From the NCBI RefSeq assembly GCF_000974785.1, contig NZ_BBWV01000001.1, positions 1,240,001 to 1,304,000 on the forward strand: a stretch of 64,000 nucleotides of DNA. The letters run 5' to 3'. How positions within the stretch are numbered: position 1 is the first letter of the stretch; every line of letters starts with the position of its first letter. The stretch comes from Flavihumibacter petaseus NBRC 106054. Its GTDB lineage: Bacteria; Bacteroidota; Bacteroidia; Chitinophagales; Chitinophagaceae. Made by a program: the position numbers and the translations under genes. Positions 46,659 to 55,058 of this stretch are shown here, piece after piece. The notes beneath the pieces were generated by a model. The model made no database searches and was not told where the DNA came from. It saw only the letters and a list, made by a program, of their open reading frames with translations.

Positions 46659-47270
46659 TTATTTCTCCTCCAGCATCCGTTTCCGCATCGCCGCTTCACG
46701 ATCTGCATCCCAGTAGGCACAATCCAGCTGCAGGAATACCGATGAGTAGGGAATGACCTGATCGGTCTTCAGTACGAGGACGGAAAAAAGCCTGGATGCC
46801 TGGTCCAGTTGCCCGAATACGGAGTCATGCAGCAGGGTTTTAACCGGGAAGTCTTTCAGCAATTCACCGGATGCCTTTCTGAATTCATCCAGGCCGGGTA
46901 TGCCGGCTTCCGGAAGGTAGTTCAGCTCCCGGTCAAGAAAAACAATGGGCTTTACATGCCGCGACTTTTTCAGTTGACCGGTTACATACCGCAAAACAGG
47001 CAGCAGGCTGTCGCCGGTGTTGATATAGGTCATGCCGGCAGCGGACTGCAACGGGAAAGCCTTGTCCACCACCAGGATCCAGTTGCGGTGGCCAAGCAGT
47101 TCCAGCTGCTGGTCGAAAGTCTGCTTCCAGTAGCCTTTCCTTGCAGCAACGTGACTACTGTCGGAATGGGCATCCTGAATAATGCCGGAAGATTCGCTGC
47201 GGGTATCGCAACTGCTTAACAGTTGCGCGGTCAATAGCAGAAAAACAGACGCCATCATTGCCTTCCTCAT
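46659..47270 (-). CDS. Lipoprotein with RbsD/FucU-like domain
   Basis: 203 residues. Signal peptide with lipobox LLSSC (Cys20). The mature part has GHRNWILVVDKAFP, which resembles the start of the RbsD/FucU sugar mutarotase fold, and continues with ITYINTGDSLLPVL-like, VKPIVFLDRELNYL and SVFLQLDCAYW segments. Cytosolic RbsD/FucU proteins interconvert anomers of ribose or fucose. Here the domain is exported and lipid-anchored, so a periplasmic sugar-binding or mutarotase role is possible but not shown. It overlaps the GH116 gene by 4 bases (ATGA), so its translation is coupled to that enzyme. Confidence 0.6.
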   Translation of the reverse strand: MRKAMMASVFLLLTAQLLSSCDTRSESSGIIQDAHSDSSHVAARKGYWKQTFDQQLELLGHRNWILVVDKAFPLQSAAGMTYINTGDSLLPVLRYVTGQLKKSRHVKPIVFLDRELNYLPEAGIPGLDEFRKASGELLKDFPVKTLLHDSVFGQLDQASRLFSVLVLKTDQVIPYSSVFLQLDCAYWDADREAAMRKRMLEEK

Positions 47271-49990
47271 GCTATAAAATTTAAAGTAGCCTTCAATTGT
47301 TGTCCTGTTGAAATAGTTGTACGCGATTTCAGGGTGATCCGGATACCCTTATCCTCCTGTTCAAATGTTGCCGGAATCAATCTGCCCTCCACCATTACGG
47401 TTACCGACTGTAGTCGCCTGCCCGGTGCACCTTCCACGCCCAGCTCCTGTAACTGAAGTTCGCCATATTTCAGGATCACCGCATGATGCTGCACATTTCC
47501 TTTCCGTTGTTGCACATAAGTACCCCAGCCCGCTGCCGTGGTAAAGGGCGCACGGAAATTCTCTGCCTGCCATCTCGGTGCAAAGTGCAGGTATCCCTTC
47601 GGGCCATGGTATTCAAACCCGCAGGCCGTGATAAATGTTCCATAGCTCGCCATCGCCCTTGCATAGTGATCGCTGCATTCGATTTCGTTGAAGGGATTGC
47701 GTTTGGCTGCATGATGCCTGTCGTGGATGGCACGGGTCATTACCAGCGCCTCATCGGTCATGCCTTCCGCCATCATATGTGCCGCTACCTGGTGCTCAAA
47801 GCCACTCATGCATTCATGGAAATATCCCAATTGCCAGGTCACTTCATCACCATAGGGATTGGGTTCGTTTTTGGGATTGGTATTCATCACCATACCCCCC
47901 TCTCCTGCAAGCGCATAGGGCCGTCCACCGGTATGGGTCTGGATATAGGGTCCCACGTCGGGTGCGAAATTGTATTTCCAGAGTGACCGCAGCGCTGACA
48001 TAGTCTTTTCCTTATCCCACAATCTTCCCAGCCCCACCTGCCAGGCCCATGCCTGGCCGTACACCTGGTCGATATGACAGGTATTGTAGGAACCCAGCTT
48101 CTTGCGACCGGCAATGGCATCCGGCCGATGGATAAAGTATTCACCATTGAACAAAAGGTCTGCCATATTCCTGCCGCCCTTGTCTGCATAGGTTTTGCAA
48201 CGCGCAGCAAAATCACTGTCACCCATTTCTTCCGCCATCTTCTGGCAGGCACGCACGGCAGCAATGGACAATCCCACAATCCATGCAATCTCACCCTCCC
48301 ACACGGCATCAAGGGTATTCTCCATGGGCGTATCGGTCATGCCGTCGCCGTTCTTGTCCTGCGCCATGAGAAATACGGCAGCTTTTCTGATCTTATCCCA
48401 ATTGCGCTGCAGGAAGGCATTATCGGTGCTCAGCTGGTGTTCGCGGTAGATACGCAGTAAGGTACCTGCCTGTCCGTCGATGGCGGGACGGCTTTCATAT
48501 TCTGCCCTGAAGATAATGCCGCCATCGGGTTGCATCGCAATGCCCAGGTCGGTCCGTTCACGGGCATCTCTTTCCAGTTCAGGGAAGATCCTGCCCATTG
48601 CCTGGGCATATTGCCATACGTGGGTACAAGTCCCCTCACAGGCATTCACGCCTTCCCATCCCCAGAAGCGGCCATTGGCAAACCGATACGTATTTGCAGT
48701 AGCCAATGTTCCTATGTTCAGGAAGGTCCTTTCCAGGAACCAGTGTGGCAGGGTGCTGTCGTAATAAGTATCCCGCCATAAGATGGATTGCCCATGCAGC
48801 CTTTCAAAGTTGGCAGCAATATATTCACCGACGGCAGCAGCATTGGGGAATCGCGTTCCGTAATAATAGCCTGTTTTGGTTTCCTCCAGCTTCTTCAATT
48901 TGGCCAGAGGATGATCGAAATGCCAGCTGATTACAAAGTCAGCGGCAGCCTTCCCTTTGGGCGCCAACCGGATTGATTTAACGAGACCGCCCACAAGTTT
49001 CTCCTGCGCTGTCGTTTTCGTGACTGCAGGTTGATGCCCTTCAAAGCACCGGTCATTCAGCGGCCAGGGTTCCAGTGCGGTATGAACACGATCAGCTTTT
49101 CCCACACAGGTTATGCTGGTGCTTCCAAAATCCCGCCTTGACTTCACTTCATCGGATGTTGTCAGAAAGGTACCCATTACTGTGGTGGCGTGCTGATGGT
49201 TGATTACTTCATTCTGCCTTTCGCCATCTTCATTTTTTGCAGACACTTTTGAAGCGCCGTTCTCCAGCCAGCCCAATACTTCAACTGCAACCGGGGTAGC
49301 TGTATTGTTGCTGCATTCAAGTGAAAATACTGTTGCAGGAAGGGCAGCGTTCCTTGCATCCAGCGGTGTAAAAATAGCACCCGCCTGCATGATTACTGAA
49401 ACCGGAAATTCAGGATCACGGAAATGGATCCGCGCAACCGGATAGGTAGCTTCAAAACTGATCTCCGGCCATTCTGATTCCCGAAACTCCCTGATCCATG
49501 TTTTGCTTCCCTGTCGCACCCGCAAGGCAAAACCCTGCTCCAGTACCCGCTTGTTGTCTGCAATGGCAGGTTCAACATAACAAGCGCCGTCGCGGTTGCG
49601 CACCTTTACTTCTTTCGTGCCATCATTCCATAAAACCGTTTTGGGATCTACGCCTTCGCGTTCGTCATTGTAGATTCCCCAAAGCCAAAGTCTTCCATCA
49701 CCACCAAGATAAACCGTCCCTGCATGCAGCCCTCCTGCAGGCATTCCGATATAGCGGAGTTCATTGCGGCTCTTGCGGTACACCGTAGCGTTTCCACGCT
49801 GGTATAGCGACTTTACCCATGCGGGGTCCAGCTGTTTGTCTTCCGGAATATTGTGCAGTACCAGGGGCGTTTTTGCGAGAAATGATTTTACGCCTGCCGC
49901 CCATCCCGGTAAACTCAACGTAAGGAAACTTCCACCGGTTAAGGCGCTATGTTGCAAAAATCTTCTCCTGGATGCGGAATATGATTTCAT
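47267..49990 (-). CDS. GH116-family glucosidase (GBA2/non-lysosomal glucosylceramidase type), Tat-exported
   Basis: 907 residues. The N-terminus SASRRRFLQHSALTGGSFLTLSLPG has the twin-arginine motif RRRFLQ, so export by Tat is likely. An N-terminal beta-sandwich (about 70-370) precedes the (alpha/alpha)6 barrel, with WRDTYYDSTLPHWF, NACEGTCTHVWQYAQAMGRIFPELER-type helix (given by its CEGTCTHVWQY part), DKNGDGMTDTPMENTLDAVWEGEIAW and CHIDQVYGQAWAW. These are the DUF608/GH116 signatures; the Asp in HIDQVYGQ is the likely acid/base region. The family cleaves beta-glucosides, including glucosylceramides and steryl glucosides. It is the only recognisable glycosidase of this locus, so it defines the probable substrate class. 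Confidence 0.8.
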   Translation of the reverse strand: MKSYSASRRRFLQHSALTGGSFLTLSLPGWAAGVKSFLAKTPLVLHNIPEDKQLDPAWVKSLYQRGNATVYRKSRNELRYIGMPAGGLHAGTVYLGGDGRLWLWGIYNDEREGVDPKTVLWNDGTKEVKVRNRDGACYVEPAIADNKRVLEQGFALRVRQGSKTWIREFRESEWPEISFEATYPVARIHFRDPEFPVSVIMQAGAIFTPLDARNAALPATVFSLECSNNTATPVAVEVLGWLENGASKVSAKNEDGERQNEVINHQHATTVMGTFLTTSDEVKSRRDFGSTSITCVGKADRVHTALEPWPLNDRCFEGHQPAVTKTTAQEKLVGGLVKSIRLAPKGKAAADFVISWHFDHPLAKLKKLEETKTGYYYGTRFPNAAAVGEYIAANFERLHGQSILWRDTYYDSTLPHWFLERTFLNIGTLATANTYRFANGRFWGWEGVNACEGTCTHVWQYAQAMGRIFPELERDARERTDLGIAMQPDGGIIFRAEYESRPAIDGQAGTLLRIYREHQLSTDNAFLQRNWDKIRKAAVFLMAQDKNGDGMTDTPMENTLDAVWEGEIAWIVGLSIAAVRACQKMAEEMGDSDFAARCKTYADKGGRNMADLLFNGEYFIHRPDAIAGRKKLGSYNTCHIDQVYGQAWAWQVGLGRLWDKEKTMSALRSLWKYNFAPDVGPYIQTHTGGRPYALAGEGGMVMNTNPKNEPNPYGDEVTWQLGYFHECMSGFEHQVAAHMMAEGMTDEALVMTRAIHDRHHAAKRNPFNEIECSDHYARAMASYGTFITACGFEYHGPKGYLHFAPRWQAENFRAPFTTAAGWGTYVQQRKGNVQHHAVILKYGELQLQELGVEGAPGRRLQSVTVMVEGRLIPATFEQEDKGIRITLKSRTTISTGQQLKATLNFIA

Positions 49991-49994
49991 ATAC

Positions 49995-52900
49995 TTAAGG
50001 ATTCGCTTTAATGATTTGAATGTTATCGTCGTTACGGGATATGATAATTATTTTCTGCCTGCCGGCAGTTTTCAACGCTACCATATCGCGCACATCTCCG
50101 TCAAGCCAGACACCCAACCGGGAATATCCTGCTGTTTGGAAATTACCGCTGGCACCTGGTATCAGCAAAAGACCTTTACCGGCATCTTCCCTGCCCAGTT
50201 GAACCCGGAATGGATAGAAGTTTCCGGCTGCCAGTATTTCTGTTTTCCCGTCTCCGTCAAAATCGTCCTGCAAAAAACTTTGAATGGCCGAAAACTGTGC
50301 GGGTACAGGAAGCGGTAGCAACACATATTTTCCATCAGGCTGTTGCCGCAACCATGAATTGCTGAGGGTTTGAACAGCAAGTTCTTTCATTCCCCGCATT
50401 TGCTCCTCACTAAAGATATCATGCATCGTCGCATCTGCATAGGCAGCATATTTAAGGAACTTCTTCTTTAGTGAAGGCAATGGTTCGGTCAGTTCATCGC
50501 GAGACAGATAAGGATAAGCCGTACCCTGGATAAAATAATTCAGGATCGGTAACTGCTGCCCGTTTTTCAGATAGTCATTGATGCAAAGGGTCATGGGCTG
50601 ACCGGCAGCGGCGTGAAACTGCGTATTGGGAGCCAGGTTACCCAACAGAAAATCAGTACGGCCATCCTGATCAAAATCTCCGGGGAGAACTCTTGTCCAT
50701 AACCCACCAGTCTTTCCAGTCAGCAACGCTTCACTGCTTTCCACCAGCCGGCCTTTCTGATTCAAAAATATCCTGACGGGCATCCATTCCCCAGCAAGCA
50801 CCAGATCAGGCCAGCTATCCACATTGACATCTGTCCAGCAGGCATCTGTCACCATCCCGCACAAGCGAAGCGCTGCAGCAGCACTATTGGTCACATCAGT
50901 GAAACCAATCTTCCCTTTACGTGAATTGTTCAACAAAAGATAGCTGTCAGGCGAACTGCCGTATGCCCCCGGTTTGAGGCGACCGCCAACAAAAAGATCC
51001 GGCTTCCCGTCCCGATTAAAATCAGCAACTGCCACGCAGGCTTTACTGGTTGTCATAACCGGCAAGGCACCCTCAACCTTACTGAAAACACCTTTCCCAT
51101 TGTTGATATAAAGTCTATCCCGCAATGCTTCAGCACCTTCTTTCCATTCGCTGCCGCCGCTGACCACATACAGGTCAGGATCACCATCTCCGTCAGCATC
51201 AAAAAAAACGGGCTGAACATCTTCACACAGGCTATCCGGCTGCCAGGGTTGCGAAGGTGCAGGGATGAACCTGCCGTCGGCTGTTTGCAGGCAAAGCATG
51301 GCTGCCTGTCCGGATGGCGCACCGACAAATACATCATCCAGACCGTCACCATTTACATCCTGTGTCGCCAGCCGGGGGCCTTGCCGCGACAATTGCCAGG
51401 GCACGAAATAGTAGTGCTTGAAATCCACAAAAAGATTCTCCCTGGGCCGGAAAGGAAAATCACAGGTGGCCGTGATGTCGGTAAATAACTTTTTTTCTCC
51501 TGGCGATGCGGCCAGAGGAGTTTCGTTGTTTTCCCGCGCAAGCAACAGTATTTTTTTATCCACCGGAAGCCGTTTGTAAACAGACCGTCTGCCATCCGGC
51601 CAGTTAACTGTTAGCCTGATACCCGATGTATCTTTCCCCAGACCAAAATGAATTACAGGTTCAACAGTTGACAAAAATCCACGCACAGGAAATAACTCAG
51701 CATATTGCCTTCCGCCGCTACCGGTTTCCAGTAACAGGGTAGCACCAATGGCATTGCGGTTCATTCCTGTATCCTGCAACTGAATTCTCAGGTAGTGGGC
51801 TGAATCTGTTTTAGCATTGTTGCGATACAATTGTGCCTTCTCGCCGATATTGTTGATGATCAGGTCAAGGTCTCCATCATTATCCAGGTCCGCATAGGCG
51901 GCACCATTAGCAGAGGTTTTTGCCGTCATTCCCTGTTCGGCAGAAACATTTTCAAAAGTGAGATCACCCTTATTCCGGAAGATATAATTGGACAGTTTTG
52001 TCTGACTGAGGTGCTCCATCACTTCCAGGCTGACCGATTGGTTGCCGTGCTGCTGCTGGTAGTCATTCACCACATAATTGCTAAAGTCAAGATTGGTGAA
52101 GTCGCGCCAGTAGCCATTGGTCAGGAACAGGTCTTTCAATCCGTCATTATCAAAATCAGCAAATAGCGGTGCCCAGCTCCAGTCAGTATTGGAGATGCCG
52201 GCCAGCTGCCCGATCTCTGCATAACGGGGCAGCCCCTGCTCGTCAATACCCTGGCAAACCTGGAAAGTATTACGCATGTTCTGGTGAAAATAACCGCTGT
52301 CTACCAGCAGAGTATATTTATCGTACTGATCGGGACCTTTCAATAGCTTCTGTCGACGGTTGTCTTCCGGCAGCATGTCTGCAACAAAAATATCCGGTTC
52401 TGCATCGTTGTTGTAATCAGCGATATCACATCCCATGCCATAGCGGGAAATATGACCGAAGCATTTTTTCGTGACATCTTCAAATGTGCCGTCATGTTTG
52501 TTCAGCAGCAAATAATCCTGTTCTTCAAAATCATTGGTCATGTATAGATCAGGCCAACCATCCTTGTTGACGTCACTCGCTATTACACCCAATCCAAAGG
52601 TATTGCCGCCCCCTTTCAGTCCGGCGGCTATGGAAATATCGGTAAAGTGTCCCCCGTCATTCCGGTATAACCGGTGACTGAATGAAGGGTGCCTCAGTGA
52701 GCGCAGTTTTGACGTATTTACAAATGGCGAGTAGAAGGTTGTGGCATGATTGAGCAGGAACATATCGAGGTCACCATCACGGTCGAAATCAAAGAAGACG
52801 GCCTGATTGGAATTGGTACCGGGTGCGTCCAATCCGAAAGCGGCGGCTGATTCGTGAAAAACCGGGTAGCCGTTTTCAACACCCTGGTTGATGAACAACT

Positions 52901-53348
52901 GGTTGGCGCGATATGCCGCATCACCGAGACCGGAATAGCAGACATAGATATCCAGCAATCCATCTCCATTCACATCAGCCATACTTACCCCCGTTTTCCA
53001 ACCAGGTTTTCCTGCTACTCCTGCCTTCTCTGTAATATCCTCAAAAGACAGATCGCCTTTGTTCAGGTAAAGCCGGTCAGGCAATTGATTGGCTGTGAAG
53101 AAAAGATCCGGGAGCCCGTCATTGTTCAGGTCACCAACGGCAACTCCACCGCCGTTGTACATATTCATGAAATTGAAAACATTGAATTTTTCCGTCTCCT
53201 GGAAGCTGTTCACAAATTCAATCCCGCTGGAACCGGTAACATCCGTAAACCCTGCAGGCTCGGCAGCCGTACAACCATTCAGCAGGTGTACAATACCCAA
53301 CAGGATAATAGCGGGAAGCAATTTGTGAGGGAGAATATTCATGAACAT
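49995..53348 (-). CDS. ASPIC/UnbV and VCBS (FG-GAP)-repeat lipoprotein, copy 1
   Basis: 1117 residues. Lipobox LLNGC near residue 26. Repeated calcium loops (DLNNDGLPDLFF, DVNGDGLLDIYV, DFDRDGDLDMFL, DVNKDGWPDLYM, DVNGDGLDDVFV, DADGDGDPDLYV) and an ASPIC/UnbV domain at about residues 510-600 (GATLLLETGSGGRQ, IHFGLGKDTSGIRLTVNWPDG). Two ATGs are possible, 53348 and 53342. It follows susD but is separated from it by a strong terminator whose T run ends 6 bases before the first ATG. The GH116 gene begins 4 bases after its stop. Surface binding of the locus substrate is inferred. Confidence 0.85.
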   Translation of the reverse strand: MFMNILPHKLLPAIILLGIVHLLNGCTAAEPAGFTDVTGSSGIEFVNSFQETEKFNVFNFMNMYNGGGVAVGDLNNDGLPDLFFTANQLPDRLYLNKGDLSFEDITEKAGVAGKPGWKTGVSMADVNGDGLLDIYVCYSGLGDAAYRANQLFINQGVENGYPVFHESAAAFGLDAPGTNSNQAVFFDFDRDGDLDMFLLNHATTFYSPFVNTSKLRSLRHPSFSHRLYRNDGGHFTDISIAAGLKGGGNTFGLGVIASDVNKDGWPDLYMTNDFEEQDYLLLNKHDGTFEDVTKKCFGHISRYGMGCDIADYNNDAEPDIFVADMLPEDNRRQKLLKGPDQYDKYTLLVDSGYFHQNMRNTFQVCQGIDEQGLPRYAEIGQLAGISNTDWSWAPLFADFDNDGLKDLFLTNGYWRDFTNLDFSNYVVNDYQQQHGNQSVSLEVMEHLSQTKLSNYIFRNKGDLTFENVSAEQGMTAKTSANGAAYADLDNDGDLDLIINNIGEKAQLYRNNAKTDSAHYLRIQLQDTGMNRNAIGATLLLETGSGGRQYAELFPVRGFLSTVEPVIHFGLGKDTSGIRLTVNWPDGRRSVYKRLPVDKKILLLARENNETPLAASPGEKKLFTDITATCDFPFRPRENLFVDFKHYYFVPWQLSRQGPRLATQDVNGDGLDDVFVGAPSGQAAMLCLQTADGRFIPAPSQPWQPDSLCEDVQPVFFDADGDGDPDLYVVSGGSEWKEGAEALRDRLYINNGKGVFSKVEGALPVMTTSKACVAVADFNRDGKPDLFVGGRLKPGAYGSSPDSYLLLNNSRKGKIGFTDVTNSAAAALRLCGMVTDACWTDVNVDSWPDLVLAGEWMPVRIFLNQKGRLVESSEALLTGKTGGLWTRVLPGDFDQDGRTDFLLGNLAPNTQFHAAAGQPMTLCINDYLKNGQQLPILNYFIQGTAYPYLSRDELTEPLPSLKKKFLKYAAYADATMHDIFSEEQMRGMKELAVQTLSNSWLRQQPDGKYVLLPLPVPAQFSAIQSFLQDDFDGDGKTEILAAGNFYPFRVQLGREDAGKGLLLIPGASGNFQTAGYSRLGVWLDGDVRDMVALKTAGRQKIIIISRNDDNIQIIKANP

Positions 53349-53353
53349 TCGGG

Positions 53354-53389
53354 AAAAAATGCAGGCACTTTATTGCTAAAGGCCTGCAT
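53354..53389 (-). terminator. Intrinsic terminator (possible attenuator) after susD
   Basis: On the minus strand ATGCAGGC (53389-53382) and CTTTA (53381-53377) pair with TAAAG (53372-53368) and, after one unpaired T, GCCTGCAT (53366-53359); the loop is GCAA. A run of six T follows. It should stop much of the susCD transcript. The next gene starts 6 bases beyond the T run, leaving no room for a separate promoter, so downstream genes need read-through. Confidence 0.75.
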
Positions 53390-53422
53390 GGGGTTATCCA
53401 AATCGACTGCTTATGAGAGCGT

Positions 53423-55054
53423 TTACCAGTTGGGATTCTGGGGAAGAAGGTTGTTATTTTTGTCAATCGAAGTTTGTGGAACAGGCCAGAGATAATGTTT
53501 GGCCGGATCGAAATGCCTGTCCTGCGCCAGGAATTTCGGTTTCGTCCAGTCACCGATCGGATCATTCACGTCGCTGTTGATGCCATAGGCAGGAACATTC
53601 AACACATCTTCCGCGATTTTCCAGCGCAGGATATCAAAATACCGTTTGTGTTCGGCAACAAATTCATGACGGCGTTCTTCACGGATCGCTTCCCGCATTT
53701 TCGCCTGATCTCCGGCAATTGCAGCAACACCGGGCAGTCCGGCCCTCGCCCTGATCTTATCAACCGCCCACTGGATCTTTGCATTTCCCGGATCATATTC
53801 GTTCAGGGCTTCCGCCAGCACCAGTAGCGCTTCAGCATACCGGTAAATGGGCCAGTTGCCATAATTCGTATAAGGATCAAGGAGGGTGAGATCATTGAAC
53901 TTGAGGTACATATAACCCGTTAATCCGCCGCCTTCCGCATTCATCTTTTCAGGGTTGTTGTAAGAGGGATGGGGGTTATAGGGTTTCGTCGATCCATCGG
54001 GACGGATCACTGGCTGACCTGGCAACATAAATGTTTCGGCGAGCCTTTTATCCCGGTTAACGAATGGATTGCTCTTGTTATACAGGGGTGATGTCTCGAT
54101 CGATTGCCCGTCGGTCGTTTCGTAGGAATCAATCAGGTCACGCGTGGGGCAAAAACTGGCCCAGCCTTCGCCGGTCTGTCCAACCCCCGAAGGAGAGGCA
54201 AGCAACGGCAGGTATTGCACGAGCTTGTCTTTCACGTACTGGTAAGCAAGAATGACTTCGGTGTTGTTGTTGTTGGACTGCTGTTTGAACAGGTAGGAAT
54301 AATCTGGTTCAAGATCATACCCCAAGGTGGTAACCGCATCAGCGGCTTCGGCTGCTTTTGTCCATAAAGCAGCATCATTGGCATTTTCATGGAACTTCTT
54401 GTAGCTGGCCATGTACAGGTAGATATTCGCTTTCAGCAGGTAGGCGGCGCCTTTGGTGATACGGCCCACATCTGCACCGGAATAGGATTCCGGAAGGTTT
54501 TCTACGGCTGTTTCCACATTCTGAAGGGCATAATCCAGCACTTCCTGCTTAGGGCTGCGGGGCAGTGCGGAAGCGTCGAGATCAACCGGCTTTTCCTTAA
54601 TGAGCGGAATATCCCCGAAGAGCTGCGTCATCCTGAAGTACCGCATGGCAAGGATAAATCTTGCCTCCGCATCAAACCGCTTTTTCATGGAGGCATCAAT
54701 ATCCATTGCGCTCAGTTTATCCAGGTAATACAGCGCGATCCGGATATCGGCATAAGCCCATTCCTCCGAGATGTAAGTATCTGCAGGTGTCTGATTGCCC
54801 TGGCAGATATACCCCATGCCGCCTTCGCCCCAGGCATTGGTCATTACGCTGTTATCACTGTGGCAATCGCGCCAGAAATCCCGTGAGTCCGGTAATGTGG
54901 AATAGACGGCATTGAGACCAGTCTGCGCATCATCTACCGTTTTCCAGAAAGTGGTTTCAGAAGCCTGAGACAGGGGCTCTGTTTCGAGATATTTTTTGCA
55001 TCCGCTCATTACGAGTCCGGATAGCAGAAAGCTATATGCAATGATTTTTTTCAT
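53423..55054 (-). CDS. susD: SusD/RagB-family outer-membrane sugar-binding lipoprotein
   Basis: 543 residues from the ATG at 55054, 4 bases after the susC stop. The frame continues another 59 codons into susC without a plausible start. Lipobox VMSGC (about Cys19), then KYLETEPLSQASETTFWKT, the usual SusD opening. Four TPR-like helix pairs follow, with RFILAMRYFRMTQLFGDIPLI, EVLDYALQNVETAVENLP, KGAAYLLKANIYLYMA and the C-terminal IREERRHEFVAEHKRYFDILRW (fragments). It forms the lid on the SusC channel and binds the oligosaccharide or glycoside. It is paired with the susC gene directly upstream. Confidence 0.93.
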   Translation of the reverse strand: MKKIIAYSFLLSGLVMSGCKKYLETEPLSQASETTFWKTVDDAQTGLNAVYSTLPDSRDFWRDCHSDNSVMTNAWGEGGMGYICQGNQTPADTYISEEWAYADIRIALYYLDKLSAMDIDASMKKRFDAEARFILAMRYFRMTQLFGDIPLIKEKPVDLDASALPRSPKQEVLDYALQNVETAVENLPESYSGADVGRITKGAAYLLKANIYLYMASYKKFHENANDAALWTKAAEAADAVTTLGYDLEPDYSYLFKQQSNNNNTEVILAYQYVKDKLVQYLPLLASPSGVGQTGEGWASFCPTRDLIDSYETTDGQSIETSPLYNKSNPFVNRDKRLAETFMLPGQPVIRPDGSTKPYNPHPSYNNPEKMNAEGGGLTGYMYLKFNDLTLLDPYTNYGNWPIYRYAEALLVLAEALNEYDPGNAKIQWAVDKIRARAGLPGVAAIAGDQAKMREAIREERRHEFVAEHKRYFDILRWKIAEDVLNVPAYGINSDVNDPIGDWTKPKFLAQDRHFDPAKHYLWPVPQTSIDKNNNLLPQNPNW

Positions 55055-55058
55055 CTGA

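Noticed and set aside
43292-53348. The two ASPIC/VCBS genes as an assembly duplication
   Set aside because: They share domain order but differ widely in sequence and length (1109 and 1117 residues), so they are true paralogues.
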